From assembly GCA_002314755.1 (NCBI GenBank), contig DCHC01000043.1, positions 1 through 30,720 of the forward strand: 30,720 nucleotides of DNA, given 5' to 3'. The notes beneath the pieces were generated by a model. The model was not told where the DNA came from and made no database searches. It saw nothing but the letters and a program-made list of their open reading frames with translations. The DNA comes from Faecalibacterium sp. UBA1762 (GTDB lineage: Bacteria; Bacillota; Clostridia; Oscillospirales; Ruminococcaceae). The first letter of the stretch is position 1. Every line of letters begins with the position of its first letter. The position numbers were made by a program, and so were the translations under genes. Positions 7,290 through 15,645 of the stretch are shown here, one piece after another.

Positions 7290-8705
7290 TTAATAGTAGT
7301 ATGTGTTTTTTCCGTAATAACTGTCTGCTTCATCAATTTGATTTAATACTGTACCGATAATCGGACATTGGGCAGCCTCAAGTTGCTGGATACTGTTCCG
7401 AATCATCTTTCGCGGTGTTTTTCCGCTTTGGACAACAACAAGTGCCCCGTCTACCATAGACGCAACCTGAAGCGCGTCCGCCACACCGGCAAGCGGCGGT
7501 GTATCCACTAAAATGTAATCAAATTCCGGAACCATTTTTTCCAAAAAACTCTCCAGTCTGGAATTGGATAAAAGCAACGAAGGATTGGGAATATTGCGAT
7601 AAAGAGGTGCTATGAAGCCGTGAGGAATATCTGTCGGGTAAATGGTCTGTTCAGCAGTGATTTTACCGGCTAAATAATCAAGTAAATCGGAGTGATTTAC
7701 CCCTTTTTCCGGAGCGATATGGTATCGACTTTGAATCGTACTCTTACGCATATCCACATCCACCATCAGTGTTTTTTTCCCGGTCTTGGCCAAAGCATAC
7801 CAAAGATTCATCGCCGTAAAGCTTTTTCCCTCTCCCGGAACGCTGCTGGTGATCAGAATAGTTTTATATTGAGCGCCGCAGTAGGAAAGATTGATACGCA
7901 GGCGATTGAGCGCCTCCTGTACCCCGTACGGCGGGACCGGAAATTTTTCTAACGATGGGGCTTCTTTTTCTGTGCGTTTTCCAACGGAACCATTTTTATC
8001 GCGAGAACTATAATTTTCCAGAGGGATGGCTGCCAAAGGAACTGCGCCGACATATTTTTCCATTTCCTCAGCATTTTTAATCGTGTCATCACTGAAATAG
8101 CGAATCAGAATGAAAATACACATAAGAATACCGGAAATGGCAGCTCCGGCCAGAGTATTGCGAACCGTTCGCGGTGTGGAGGGAGAGGTCGGGACAACTG
8201 CCTTTTCTGCAATATTGACATAATTTGTCCCCATTATTTCAGGCAAAATTAATACCGTTGCCGAGGCTACCTCATTTGCAATGTCAGCTGCAGCTTGCGG
8301 TGATGAATGGGAAACCACAATGGAAAGCACTCTTGTATCCTTGACGTTTTTAATTGTGATAGAGTGCTCCAAAGAGACGGTGGTTTCTTCCTTCAAATCA
8401 AGATTGTCGAGAACATTCTCCAGCAAAGGCCGGGTCAGAATCAGTTCCTTGTAATCCAGTGCCAGCTTTTCTCCAATCTGTAGATCATTCAGACTGACAG
8501 TTTCGTCATCGATTGACGGTACAATATAAAGCTTTGAGGTTGCTTCATACCTGGGCGTTATTAAAAAATGGCAGCAACCGAATACCAGGAACGCACTAAC
8601 AACTACTGCGAAAAGAATTTTCCATGCTTTTTTGCGTAAAAGGAAGAAAATTTCCAGAAAATCAATATCTTCTTCATCTTCAAATATTACATTTTTCTCC
8701 GACAT
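7290..8705 (-). CDS. Wzz/BY-kinase fusion, polysaccharide chain-length and export regulator
   Basis: This 471-residue fusion joins a Wzz/CpsC adaptor to a CpsD/Wze bacterial tyrosine kinase and controls polymerisation and export of capsule or exopolysaccharide at the membrane. Visible features: membrane helix near 28-49, Wzz periplasmic segment 50-180 ending in the proline motif PTSPSTPRT, second helix 186-203, Walker A SVPGEGKS (288-295), Walker A' VDVDMR (315-320), Walker B ILVDTPP (398-404) and a C-terminal tyrosine cluster with YY at 463-464 and YYY at the end. ATG 8705 is chosen over ATG 8726 because GGAGG lies 5-6 bases before it. The gene appears intact, but its polysaccharide partners are absent here. 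It is AT-richer than the flanking genes. Confidence 0.9.
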   Translation of the reverse strand: MSEKNVIFEDEEDIDFLEIFFLLRKKAWKILFAVVVSAFLVFGCCHFLITPRYEATSKLYIVPSIDDETVSLNDLQIGEKLALDYKELILTRPLLENVLDNLDLKEETTVSLEHSITIKNVKDTRVLSIVVSHSSPQAAADIANEVASATVLILPEIMGTNYVNIAEKAVVPTSPSTPRTVRNTLAGAAISGILMCIFILIRYFSDDTIKNAEEMEKYVGAVPLAAIPLENYSSRDKNGSVGKRTEKEAPSLEKFPVPPYGVQEALNRLRINLSYCGAQYKTILITSSVPGEGKSFTAMNLWYALAKTGKKTLMVDVDMRKSTIQSRYHIAPEKGVNHSDLLDYLAGKITAEQTIYPTDIPHGFIAPLYRNIPNPSLLLSNSRLESFLEKMVPEFDYILVDTPPLAGVADALQVASMVDGALVVVQSGKTPRKMIRNSIQQLEAAQCPIIGTVLNQIDEADSYYGKNTYYY

Positions 8706-8879
8706 TGTAACCTCCGAAATTGACATTGTATTACGGAAAAGAGCATATCGCGCCGCAAAATCCTCTTTCTGCGTATCGTTATTTTATGAAAACTCCTGTG
8801 CAACAAAATGACAGAACTAATAAAAAAGGTTGATTGTAAAATGAAGTTGGACAATTAAAAGAAAAATTTATAGTGATAT

Positions 8880-10118
8880 ACCCACATGATAAAATGCAGT
8901 TACCACACAACATTTATCGAGGGCAATCACTATGGACTGCCATCATTATATCACGGATATTCCAGAACGCAAGAGAGGATAGTATCTACAGCGAAAAGAA
9001 AGAGGCGCGATCCAAGCCTTGAAGCGGCAAGGACTGTCCAACAGAGCCATAGCCAGAGAGCTGGGTTGTTCACCTACAACGATCGGGAACGAGCTGCGGC
9101 GTGGCACAGCGTCCTGCAAATCCAATAAGGGTCGCGCTCCGAGCTACAGTGCTAAGCATGGTGAGGCTGCTTACCGTTCCAATTGGCTTCGTTCCCGGAA
9201 GCCGCACAGACTGCGTTTCTGCGGTGCGCTCGTATCCTGGGTTGTTGCTCAGGTCAGAGAATACAAGTGGTCTCTGGACGCTTGTACCGGCTACGCAAAA
9301 CGCCAAAACCTGTTTCCAAATGACGAGATGGTCTGCACCCACACGCTCTACAATGAAGCGTGGGCAGGCAATCTCCCCGTTGGGATTATGGAACTGCCAG
9401 AAGCTATAAGGCGGAAGTAGACTCAGTCCGCTAAACCCCGCGAAAACAGGAAAAACTTCGGCAAAAGCATTGATCTGCGGCCTGAAATTGCTTCTCAGCA
9501 AACAGAAGAAGGTCATTGGGAGGGCGATACCGTGGTTAGTAAGCGGGCAGGAAAGGAGGCAGTGATATTCTCTCTTCTGGAAAAGAAGACGGAAAACCAC
9601 ATGGCCTTTCTGATTCTGGGAAAGACCCGCGAAGCTGTTATGGCTGCCATGAAGATGCTCAAAGCGGAATACGGAGAACACTTTGCACAGGTATTCAAGA
9701 CCATTACCGTTGACAACGGATCTGAGTTTGCAGACTTTACCCAGTGCGAAGAAGGGGGTACAGAAGTGTTTTTTGCCCATCCCTACCACTTCATGGGAAC
9801 GCCCTCAAAACGAACGCCATAACGGATTGTTTCGGGCTTTCGTTCCCAAGGGGCATCCTTGCAGAATTATTCCGCTGAGTACATTCTGTCGTCTGCGGAT
9901 GAGTTGAACGCACGCCCCAGAAAGAAACTGGGATACGCAACACCAGAGGAATTGTTTGATGCATTTCTTGACCGTGTTTATGCGGTGGGTAGCAAATCCA
10001 GAAGACACTGTCAAGGCACCGGCTGTGCCTTGCCTGCGGCAGCCTTGACAGCGCCAACTGTGCTTGCTGTGTGGCGGTTAAATCCGGCTTACGCCGAACA
10101 ATTCTTATTCATGTGGGT
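8880..10118 (+). mobile_element. Decayed IS30-family insertion sequence
   Basis: The broken IS30 transposase is bracketed by an exact 10-bp inverted repeat, acccacatga at 8880-8889 and its complement at 10109-10118. A looser match lies outside it: tgaagttggaca at 8842-8853 against the complement of 10118-10130. Exact ends and target duplication could not be fixed, so these coordinates are the minimum extent. A 9-bp inverted repeat at 10009-10017/10042-10050 forms a stem-loop inside its 3' end. Confidence 0.7.
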
Positions 10119-10149
10119 GTCCTACTTGCACTTGCAATTTTCGAACTAA
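8932..10149 (+). pseudogene. IS30-family transposase, inactivated
   Basis: The reading frame begins at ATG 8932 and encodes an IS30-type protein with the helix-turn-helix GLSNRAIARELGCSPTTIGNELRRGT and DDE residues in HWEGDTVV, TVDNGSEF and WERPQNERHNG. It is broken four times. TAG replaces a sense codon at 8980-8982 and again at 9418-9420. One extra base near 9786 shifts the frame so that TSWERPQNERHNG reads in the next frame. One missing base near 9854 restores the original frame, giving SLQNYSAEYILSS and the conserved RKKLGYATPEELFD. The last residues before the stop at 10147 are not IS30-like and are probably read-through. No functional transposase can be made. Confidence 0.88.
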
Positions 10150-10319
10150 TAAAAAAAGAAAATTCTTTTTACAATGCTTATTAACCAGATTAAAGAGATA
10201 TTGCATATTTTATCATTTTAACTGAAATAATTCAAGATGTAGATAAAAATGTTTAAAATCACCTTGTGGCGTTGCCGCCGCTTGCGACAGGATTTCTGCC
10301 ACAGAAGGATATAGAACAC

Positions 10320-10383
10320 TAAAAAAGAAAAGTCCGGGCGACTGTTACGGTAGTTTTTCTGCTACAGTGCCGGGACTTTTCTT
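10320..10383 (-). terminator. Strong terminator of the minus-strand methionine/MATE cluster
   Basis: A perfect 11-bp outer stem (10325-10335 with 10373-10383) continues into an imperfect inner helix. On the minus strand it is followed by TTTTCTTTTTT. It lies 50 bases beyond the aminotransferase stop. Confidence 0.85.
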
Positions 10384-10433
10384 CGTTATTACAGGCTGTT
10401 TTTGCGGCAGCCTCGCTTACTCGAAAATAAAAA

Positions 10434-11597
10434 TCAACCGTTGACCAGTTTGTCAATAATCTCCAGACCGGCCTGCAGCTGGCTGCGGGGGCAGGCAACA
10501 TTGATTCGCTGCCAGTTTTGGGTTGCGCCGAAGCCGCTGCCGGCATTCAGGCAGACACCGGCTTTTAGCAGTGCAGACTGAAAGGCGTCGGCGTCTTTTT
10601 CGTATGCGTCAAAATTGACCCAGGTAAGGTAGGTGCCCTGGCAGGGAGCCATGAAAGCCAGAGGCAGATGTTTCTTCAAAAAGCTTTGCAGATAGGCGAT
10701 ATTGGCGTCAATGTAGGCGTTGGCCTGGTCCAGCCATTCGGCGCCGCCGTCACTGTAGGCTGCTTCCATGGCAGAGATGGAGAAGGGGTTGGCATTAGCC
10801 ACATGCAGGGTGGCGCGGACATATCTGTCCCATCCGTTACGGGTGGTTTGATTGGGTATGAATGCGTTTGCCAGATTCATACCGGCAAGGTTAAAGCCCT
10901 TGCTGGGCGAAGTGCAGGCATAGACGAAATCCGTGTAGTCGATTTTTTCCGCAAGCTTCAGCAGGGGGATGTTCTTTTGGTCGGCGCGGATGATATCGCA
11001 GTGTATCTCATCTGAAATAATCCACTTTTTGTTTTCTTTGGCAAGGGCAAGCAGTGTGGTCAGCTCCTGCTCGGCCCAAACGCGGCCAACCGGGTTGTGG
11101 GGGTTACACAGAATCATTCCCTTGACTTTTTCATCGGCAAAGGCAGCCTCCAAATCGGCAAAATCCATCCGGTAGCTGCCGTCCTGAAAGATCAGTTCGC
11201 TATTGCGGATTACACGGTCCTGAGTCTGAATTTCCATGGCAAAGGGACCGTAGACCGGCTGCTGAATGATGATGCTGTCCCCCGGCTTGCTGAGCAGATA
11301 AATCAGCCCGCTGATGGCCTGAATTACGCCGTCGGCATTTCGGATCCATTCCCCTTTGGCTTGCCAGTCAAAACGGCGGGCCATCCAACCGGTGACGGCG
11401 TTCAGATAGGTGGGGGTCAGGGTGTTGGTATAACCGTAAATTTTCTGGCCGACCCGCTGGCGCAGGGCGTCGATAATCGGCTGAGCACAGACCAAATCCA
11501 TATCCGCGACCCAAAGAGGTACTGCCTCCCGGCAAGCATCCCATTTGATCGCGTCGGTATTGCGGCGATCCACCGCCTCGTCAAAATTGTAGAGCAT
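10434..11597 (-). CDS. patB: MalY/PatB-type PLP aminotransferase, putative cystathionine beta-lyase
   Basis: A 387-residue fold-type I PLP enzyme of the MalY/PatB group, which splits cystathionine to homocysteine, pyruvate and ammonia. Family signatures are the N-terminal NFDEAVDRRNTDAIKWD, PLWVADMD, the YGYT motif, CNPHNPVGRVW, ISDEIHCDI and the PLP-lysine segment SPSKGFNLAGM; a C-terminal RINVACPRSQL binds the carboxylate. The ATG has AAGGAGA 7 bases upstream. It is the last gene of a minus-strand run that includes a homocysteine methyltransferase, so product and substrate fit a methionine route. MalY/PatB proteins can also act as regulators or C-S lyases on other thioethers. Confidence 0.88.
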   Translation of the reverse strand: MLYNFDEAVDRRNTDAIKWDACREAVPLWVADMDLVCAQPIIDALRQRVGQKIYGYTNTLTPTYLNAVTGWMARRFDWQAKGEWIRNADGVIQAISGLIYLLSKPGDSIIIQQPVYGPFAMEIQTQDRVIRNSELIFQDGSYRMDFADLEAAFADEKVKGMILCNPHNPVGRVWAEQELTTLLALAKENKKWIISDEIHCDIIRADQKNIPLLKLAEKIDYTDFVYACTSPSKGFNLAGMNLANAFIPNQTTRNGWDRYVRATLHVANANPFSISAMEAAYSDGGAEWLDQANAYIDANIAYLQSFLKKHLPLAFMAPCQGTYLTWVNFDAYEKDADAFQSALLKAGVCLNAGSGFGATQNWQRINVACPRSQLQAGLEIIDKLVNG

Positions 11598-11715
11598 ACG
11601 GCTTCTCCTTTGAAAACAGAAATTTCTATTTGGGGTATTGTTTTGTTGGTATCACAAAAGGCAAAGCTATCCGGCATAGATTCCTCTATGGTATGAACAG
11701 CCTTGACGGCTTTGA

Positions 11716-12339
11716 TCAGCGCTGTCGGTTACGAATACGGCGGATAAGCTGCCGAATAGCATCCGGCCCAAAAAAAATCAGGAAATTGACCAGACTCATC
11801 AGTATTGCGATTCGTACAGGCCAGCTGCCGGTGACAAAGCTGAAGGCAAACAGGGCGGCATCCACCCAGGCAAGCCATTTGATCTTGACGGGAATAACGA
11901 AAAATAGCATGACCTGCATTTCTGGGTACAGGGCGGCAAAGGCAAAAAACAGGGACAGATTCAGGTAGGAATTGGTGGCGTAGCCGGTAATAAAGCAGCT
12001 GATGACAGCACCGATCACGCCGAACAGATAGTACAGATTAAACCGGACAGCGCCCCACTGGTTTTCCAGAGCGGAGCCGATCCAATAGTAAAAATACAAA
12101 CTGAAGATAATCCACAGTATACTGTCGGAGGGGGGCAAAAAGATAAAGGTGACGACCCGCCAGACCTGCCCCCGCAGCAGGGCGTCCCGGGTCAGCATCA
12201 GGTAGCTTTGCAGATTGACTGAGGGGTTGAACAGATCGGCAATAAACACAATGGCCATGCCGATGACGACCGTCATCATCAGGTTATGGATGGCATAACG
12301 GTCATATTTGTAAGAAATTCGGTTTAACCAACGCTTCAT
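11716..12339 (-). CDS. Rhomboid-like membrane protein lacking the catalytic motif
   Basis: A 207-residue protein with about five or six hydrophobic segments. LLRGQVWRVVTFIFLPPS after the first helix matches the W-R / F-L-P loop of the rhomboid/Derlin superfamily. The GxSG serine motif and the helix-6 histidine of active rhomboid proteases are absent; the matching region reads ATNSYLNLSLFFAFAALYP. It is therefore predicted to be a non-proteolytic, Derlin- or TMEM115-like member of unknown role. AGGAAAGG precedes the ATG. It sits between a DUF896 gene and the aminotransferase on the same strand, and nothing ties its function to them. Confidence 0.75.
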   Translation of the reverse strand: MKRWLNRISYKYDRYAIHNLMMTVVIGMAIVFIADLFNPSVNLQSYLMLTRDALLRGQVWRVVTFIFLPPSDSILWIIFSLYFYYWIGSALENQWGAVRFNLYYLFGVIGAVISCFITGYATNSYLNLSLFFAFAALYPEMQVMLFFVIPVKIKWLAWVDAALFAFSFVTGSWPVRIAILMSLVNFLIFFGPDAIRQLIRRIRNRQR

Positions 12340-12369
12340 AGGGTGTGTTTCCTTTCCTATCCGGTCTCG

Positions 12370-12576
12370 TTAACTTTTCGGGGTCAGCTTGTGGCGTTCT
12401 CCGTTCGGCTCCACTACTGTGATGCCATCCAGCTGGCTTTTTAAGCTGGCCCGAAAACCGGCAATGTATTCCGCACGCAGGGCAGCCTGTTCCTGCTTTT
12501 CCTCGGGGGTCAGCCCCTCCGGGGTCCGACTCTTTTTGGCAAGCTCATTAATCCGATTCAATTTTGACTGTTTCAT
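12370..12576 (-). CDS. DUF896 (YnzC/UPF0291) small protein
   Basis: A 68-residue protein starting KQSKLNRINELAKKSRTPEGLTPEE, the typical DUF896 helical hairpin (residues 1-45), followed by a short acidic-basic tail. Members of this Firmicutes family include B. subtilis YnzC and have no firmly established enzyme role. The open frame extends upstream to 12810, but that part overlaps the methyltransferase gene antisense-free in the same direction and does not resemble protein. ATG 12576 gives the family length and has a weak GGAAAAGAG before it. Confidence 0.85.
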   Translation of the reverse strand: MKQSKLNRINELAKKSRTPEGLTPEEKQEQAALRAEYIAGFRASLKSQLDGITVVEPNGERHKLTPKS

Positions 12577-12656
12577 AGAAGTTACTCTTTTCCGTATTGA
12601 AGATATATTTGGCGGCTTCCGTGCCGCAAAGTCAGTTTTTACGGGCAGGTTCTGGT

Positions 12657-13931
12657 TTATTTCCGGAATACCGCAGCACCCCACTTTTGAGCTACCCTGA
12701 TCTGAGAGTCCCCCGTGCAGAGAACGGCGACTCTGCCGCAAATAAGACGGAGGGCTTGGTCCAGGGTGTCGGCAGTGTCTGCCTGTAAAACAAGGGGTAG
12801 GCTCGCCCACACGGCAGCGCGTACCAGGGCGCGGGGGTCATCCTGTGCGTGCAGATCGATCAGGATGCCGGTTGCCTCACCGTCATCCGCATCCGGCAGA
12901 AGCTCCTCCAGTGTGTCATCACAGGGCAGCGGGGCGGAAAGAGCGTGAATATCCAGGTCCTCCAGCGGCCAAATCCGGTTCTCCAGGCATAGTGGCAGCC
13001 CTTCCGGCAGGGCAGGGGTACAGATACGCTGCAGCTGCTGCCAGATTCCGTCGCTGCACGGGGCAAAGTTTTCGGACTGCAGACGGGCGGAAAGGGCGGC
13101 AATATGGGCAGGCGTCGTCTGACAGCAGCCGCCCAGCAGGGCAGCCCCATCTTCTGCAAGCAGAGCTGCGGCCCGGGCAAACGGCTCCGGAGACAACGGT
13201 GCCTCCGGCGTACCGGCATTGGGCTTGCTGAGTAAAGGGATTGCGGCGAGCTTTTTCATGCGGGCGAGCAGCGGCAGCATTTTTTCCGGCCCGTAGCTGC
13301 AGTTCATGCCCACTGCGGCAGCCCCGGCGCTTTGCAAAGACAGAACTCCGGTCTCACAGTTTAGCCCCGAAAGGGTACGGCCGTTCTCATCTACCGTGAT
13401 GCTGGCTACGGCAGGCAGACCGGCCTCCCGTGCAGCGATGACCGCAGCACGCACGTCGCCCAAATTCATCATCGTCTCGGCAACTATCAGATCCACACCG
13501 GCAGCCCTCAAACCCTCAATTTGGTGTGCGTACAGGTCGATGATTTCACAAAAGGGGGTGTTGCCCATGGGTTCGCAGAACAGTCCGCTGGGAGAGACGT
13601 CTCCGGCAATGAGAATGCGGCTGCCGTCCGGGGCGATTCTGCCGCCCCCGGTAAACTGATCTACCGCCTGTAGGGTCAGCTTCGCCAGCTGCCGATTCAG
13701 CGAAACGACATGTTCGGCCAAACCGTGCTGCTTCAGCCGACCGGCATTGGCACCGAATGTAGGGGTAAGCAGCAACCGGCTGCCGGCCTGCAAAAATTGA
13801 AGTTGCAGATCAATAAAGACCTGAGGATGGGCCAATATCCATTCCTCTACACATACGCCGCCGGGCATACCGGCAGCCATCAGGTTGGTGCCGGTGGCAC
13901 CGTCCAGTAGCAGATAACCTTTTTGCAGCAT
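12657..13931 (-). CDS. Homocysteine S-methyltransferase family protein with vestigial C-terminal domain
   Basis: A 424-residue protein. Residues 1-285 form a complete homocysteine-binding TIM barrel as in MetH, BHMT and MmuM: LDGATGTNL, TPTFGAN, AETMMN and zinc ligands C211 (GMNCSYGP), C269 and C270 (LLGGCCQTTPAHI). It would methylate homocysteine to methionine. Residues 290-424 are not part of this domain. Their end (LPLVLQADT, ALRLICGRVAVL, KWGAAVFRK) loosely resembles the start of the MetH pterin-binding barrel, which then stops short. No B12-binding domain is encoded, so the methyl donor is unknown. GGAGGT lies 8 bases before the ATG. The upstream MATE gene is 48 bases away and likely in the same operon. 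Confidence 0.85.
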   Translation of the reverse strand: MLQKGYLLLDGATGTNLMAAGMPGGVCVEEWILAHPQVFIDLQLQFLQAGSRLLLTPTFGANAGRLKQHGLAEHVVSLNRQLAKLTLQAVDQFTGGGRIAPDGSRILIAGDVSPSGLFCEPMGNTPFCEIIDLYAHQIEGLRAAGVDLIVAETMMNLGDVRAAVIAAREAGLPAVASITVDENGRTLSGLNCETGVLSLQSAGAAAVGMNCSYGPEKMLPLLARMKKLAAIPLLSKPNAGTPEAPLSPEPFARAAALLAEDGAALLGGCCQTTPAHIAALSARLQSENFAPCSDGIWQQLQRICTPALPEGLPLCLENRIWPLEDLDIHALSAPLPCDDTLEELLPDADDGEATGILIDLHAQDDPRALVRAAVWASLPLVLQADTADTLDQALRLICGRVAVLCTGDSQIRVAQKWGAAVFRK

Positions 13932-13979
13932 AAAATGACCTCCGTTTGCAAATCTTTTTGGATAGAGAGTATCAGATTT

Positions 13980-15359
13980 TCAGGCGGTTTTCTTTTTGAA
14001 TGGCATAGGCTGTCCGTCCTGGGGCAGGTGACGGATGACAAACAGATAGCAGATAATATGTACTGCGGTGGTGATGATCCAGGAGATAGGATAGGATGTA
14101 TACAGACACTTCAAAGTGGGGTCATGGGGGAAGACGGTAAAAATCCAAACCAGCCGGAACCCGCATGCACCCAGCAATGAGACGATCATTGGCAGGACAG
14201 AGTAACCCAGCCCGCGCAATCCGCCCACCATGACATCCATGGTGCCGCAGGTAAAATAGGTCAGGAAGATGACATTTGCCCGGATGGCTCCGGCGGCAAT
14301 GACATCCTGCTGGCCGGGGGCGTAGATTGCCAGCAACTGATAGCGGAAAAGATAGAATACCGCGCCCAAAAGCAGACCCAGACCTGCCACCAGTAATTCG
14401 CAATCCAGCAGGGCTTTTTTAGAACGACGGTATTGCAATGCCCCAAAATTTTGTCCGCTGAAGGTGAGAGCGGTATGATAAAGCGAGTTCATGGAGATGT
14501 AGATAAAGCCTTCCAGATTGGCGGAGGCGGCATTACCGGCAACGGCGACCGAGCCAAAGCTGTTGACGGTGGATTGAATGATCACATTGGAAAAGGAGAA
14601 CAGCGTGCCCTGCAGACCGGCAGGCAGACCGATGCGCACCATTTCGGCCAGATCACCGGTGTCCAACCGCATATCCTTCAGCTCCAGACGGGTGCAGGTA
14701 TCACTGCGAATTAGGCAGATCAGCACCATACCGGCAGAGATATACTGGGAGATCGCGGTGGCCAGTGCCACGCCTGCCACCCCCATCTGAAAACAGATGA
14801 CAAAGATCAGATTCAGTACGACATTGACCAGACCGGATACGGTCAGAATAATCAGCGGTCGACGGGTGTCCCCGGCGGCACGCAGTACGGCAGCACCAAA
14901 ATTGTAGACGGTGACGCCCGGCAGACCCAAGAAATAGATCTTCATATACAGGGTGGCAAGATCAATGACGTCATCGGGGGAATCCATCCAGACCAGCGCC
15001 TGATGCGAGAAGAAAAAGCCTACCGCCGCAAGGACAACACCGCCTGCGGTGCTTAACAAAATAGCGGTCTGCACCGCCCGGGAGACATCCTGATACTGTC
15101 CGGCGCCGATACGCTGGGCAACCACTACGCTTGTGCCGACAGAAAGCCCTAAAAACAGGTTGGTGATCAGGTTGATCAGCGCACCGCAGCTGCCCACCGC
15201 CGCAAGGGATTGGCTACCCGCCCAGCGGCCGACCACCACCACATCTGCCGCATTGTATAGCAGCTGCAGAATGCCGCTTGCAATCAGCGGCAGGGTATAC
15301 AGAATCAGGTTCGGTACCAAACGGCCGCTTAACATGTTGATATTGCGTTGCTTAAACAT
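13980..15359 (-). CDS. MATE-family multidrug/sodium antiporter
   Basis: A 459-residue, 12-helix exporter of the MATE family. It starts with LVPNLILYTLPLIASGILQLLYNAADVVVVGRWAG, the typical first helix (shown here in part only as ILQLLYNAADVVVVGRW), and has a second MATE repeat after about residue 240 (GLPAGLQGTLFSFSNVIIQS). It extrudes cationic drugs or metabolites using a sodium or proton gradient; the substrate is unknown. ATG 15359 is chosen because GGAGA lies about 8 bases upstream; the frame extends only to a TTG before it. It is first in the minus-strand cluster and has its own promoter and a palindrome at the start site. Confidence 0.9.
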   Translation of the reverse strand: MFKQRNINMLSGRLVPNLILYTLPLIASGILQLLYNAADVVVVGRWAGSQSLAAVGSCGALINLITNLFLGLSVGTSVVVAQRIGAGQYQDVSRAVQTAILLSTAGGVVLAAVGFFFSHQALVWMDSPDDVIDLATLYMKIYFLGLPGVTVYNFGAAVLRAAGDTRRPLIILTVSGLVNVVLNLIFVICFQMGVAGVALATAISQYISAGMVLICLIRSDTCTRLELKDMRLDTGDLAEMVRIGLPAGLQGTLFSFSNVIIQSTVNSFGSVAVAGNAASANLEGFIYISMNSLYHTALTFSGQNFGALQYRRSKKALLDCELLVAGLGLLLGAVFYLFRYQLLAIYAPGQQDVIAAGAIRANVIFLTYFTCGTMDVMVGGLRGLGYSVLPMIVSLLGACGFRLVWIFTVFPHDPTLKCLYTSYPISWIITTAVHIICYLFVIRHLPQDGQPMPFKKKTA

Positions 15360-15409
15360 GATACTATTCTCCGAAAAAAGCAAAAGATGACCGGAATCAA
15401 ATTACATAG

Positions 15410-15423
15410 AGACAGGTCTGTCT
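15410..15423. promoter_or_regulatory. Palindromic candidate operator at the MATE start site
   Basis: The sequence agacag-gt-ctgtct is a perfect 6-bp inverted repeat with a 2-base centre. It lies 4-17 bases downstream of the minus-strand -10, where a bound repressor would block the polymerase. MATE genes are often controlled by TetR or MarR repressors, but none is encoded next to this one. Confidence 0.45.
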
Positions 15424-15426
15424 GTT

Positions 15427-15455
15427 ATTATACTCTTTTACAAAACAAAAGACAA
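15427..15455 (-). promoter_or_regulatory. Promoter of the MATE-methionine cluster
   Basis: On the minus strand, TTGTCT (complement of 15450-15455) is 17 bp before a perfect TATAAT (complement of 15427-15432). The start site would fall near 15420, about 60 bases before the MATE ATG. Confidence 0.65.
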
Positions 15456-15460
15456 CACCT

Positions 15461-15519
15461 ACCGGACCGGAAAACCGAACCGGACCGGAAAACCGAACCG
15501 GACCGGAAAACCGAACCGG
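15461..15519. repeat. Three-copy 18-bp tandem repeat
   Basis: Three identical units of accggaccggaaaaccga at 15461-15478, 15479-15496 and 15497-15514, plus a partial fourth (ACCGG). They start 5 bases upstream of the minus-strand -35 element and are 130 bases from the divergent flippase gene. Perfect identity suggests recent slippage. Each unit could be a protein-binding site. Confidence 0.9.
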
Positions 15520-15645
15520 GAGTAGTTGCCGGTCTGAGTACCTTTTCCGACGGTTATCTTCTGTTCCGGTACGGCATAAGATGAGCAAGACACGACTTTC
15601 GGGGGTCAGGGATTTTGACTGTGAATTCCGAAGGGGGGAGGCAAT

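Noticed and set aside
8980..9420. TAG read as a sense codon (stop codon reassignment) in the IS30 gene
   Set aside because: Intact genes ending at 17247 and 25147 use TAG as stop, and the IS30 gene also has frameshifts, so plain decay explains it.
6320..10150. A composite transposon carrying the exopolysaccharide genes
   Set aside because: The two flanking elements belong to unrelated families (IS200 and IS30) and the IS30 is dead, so they cannot move the segment together.
15397..15588. A small protein with repeating RFSGPV residues across the 18-bp repeats
   Set aside because: The repeat length is a multiple of three, so it makes a periodic translation by itself; no ribosome site and it overlaps a strong promoter.
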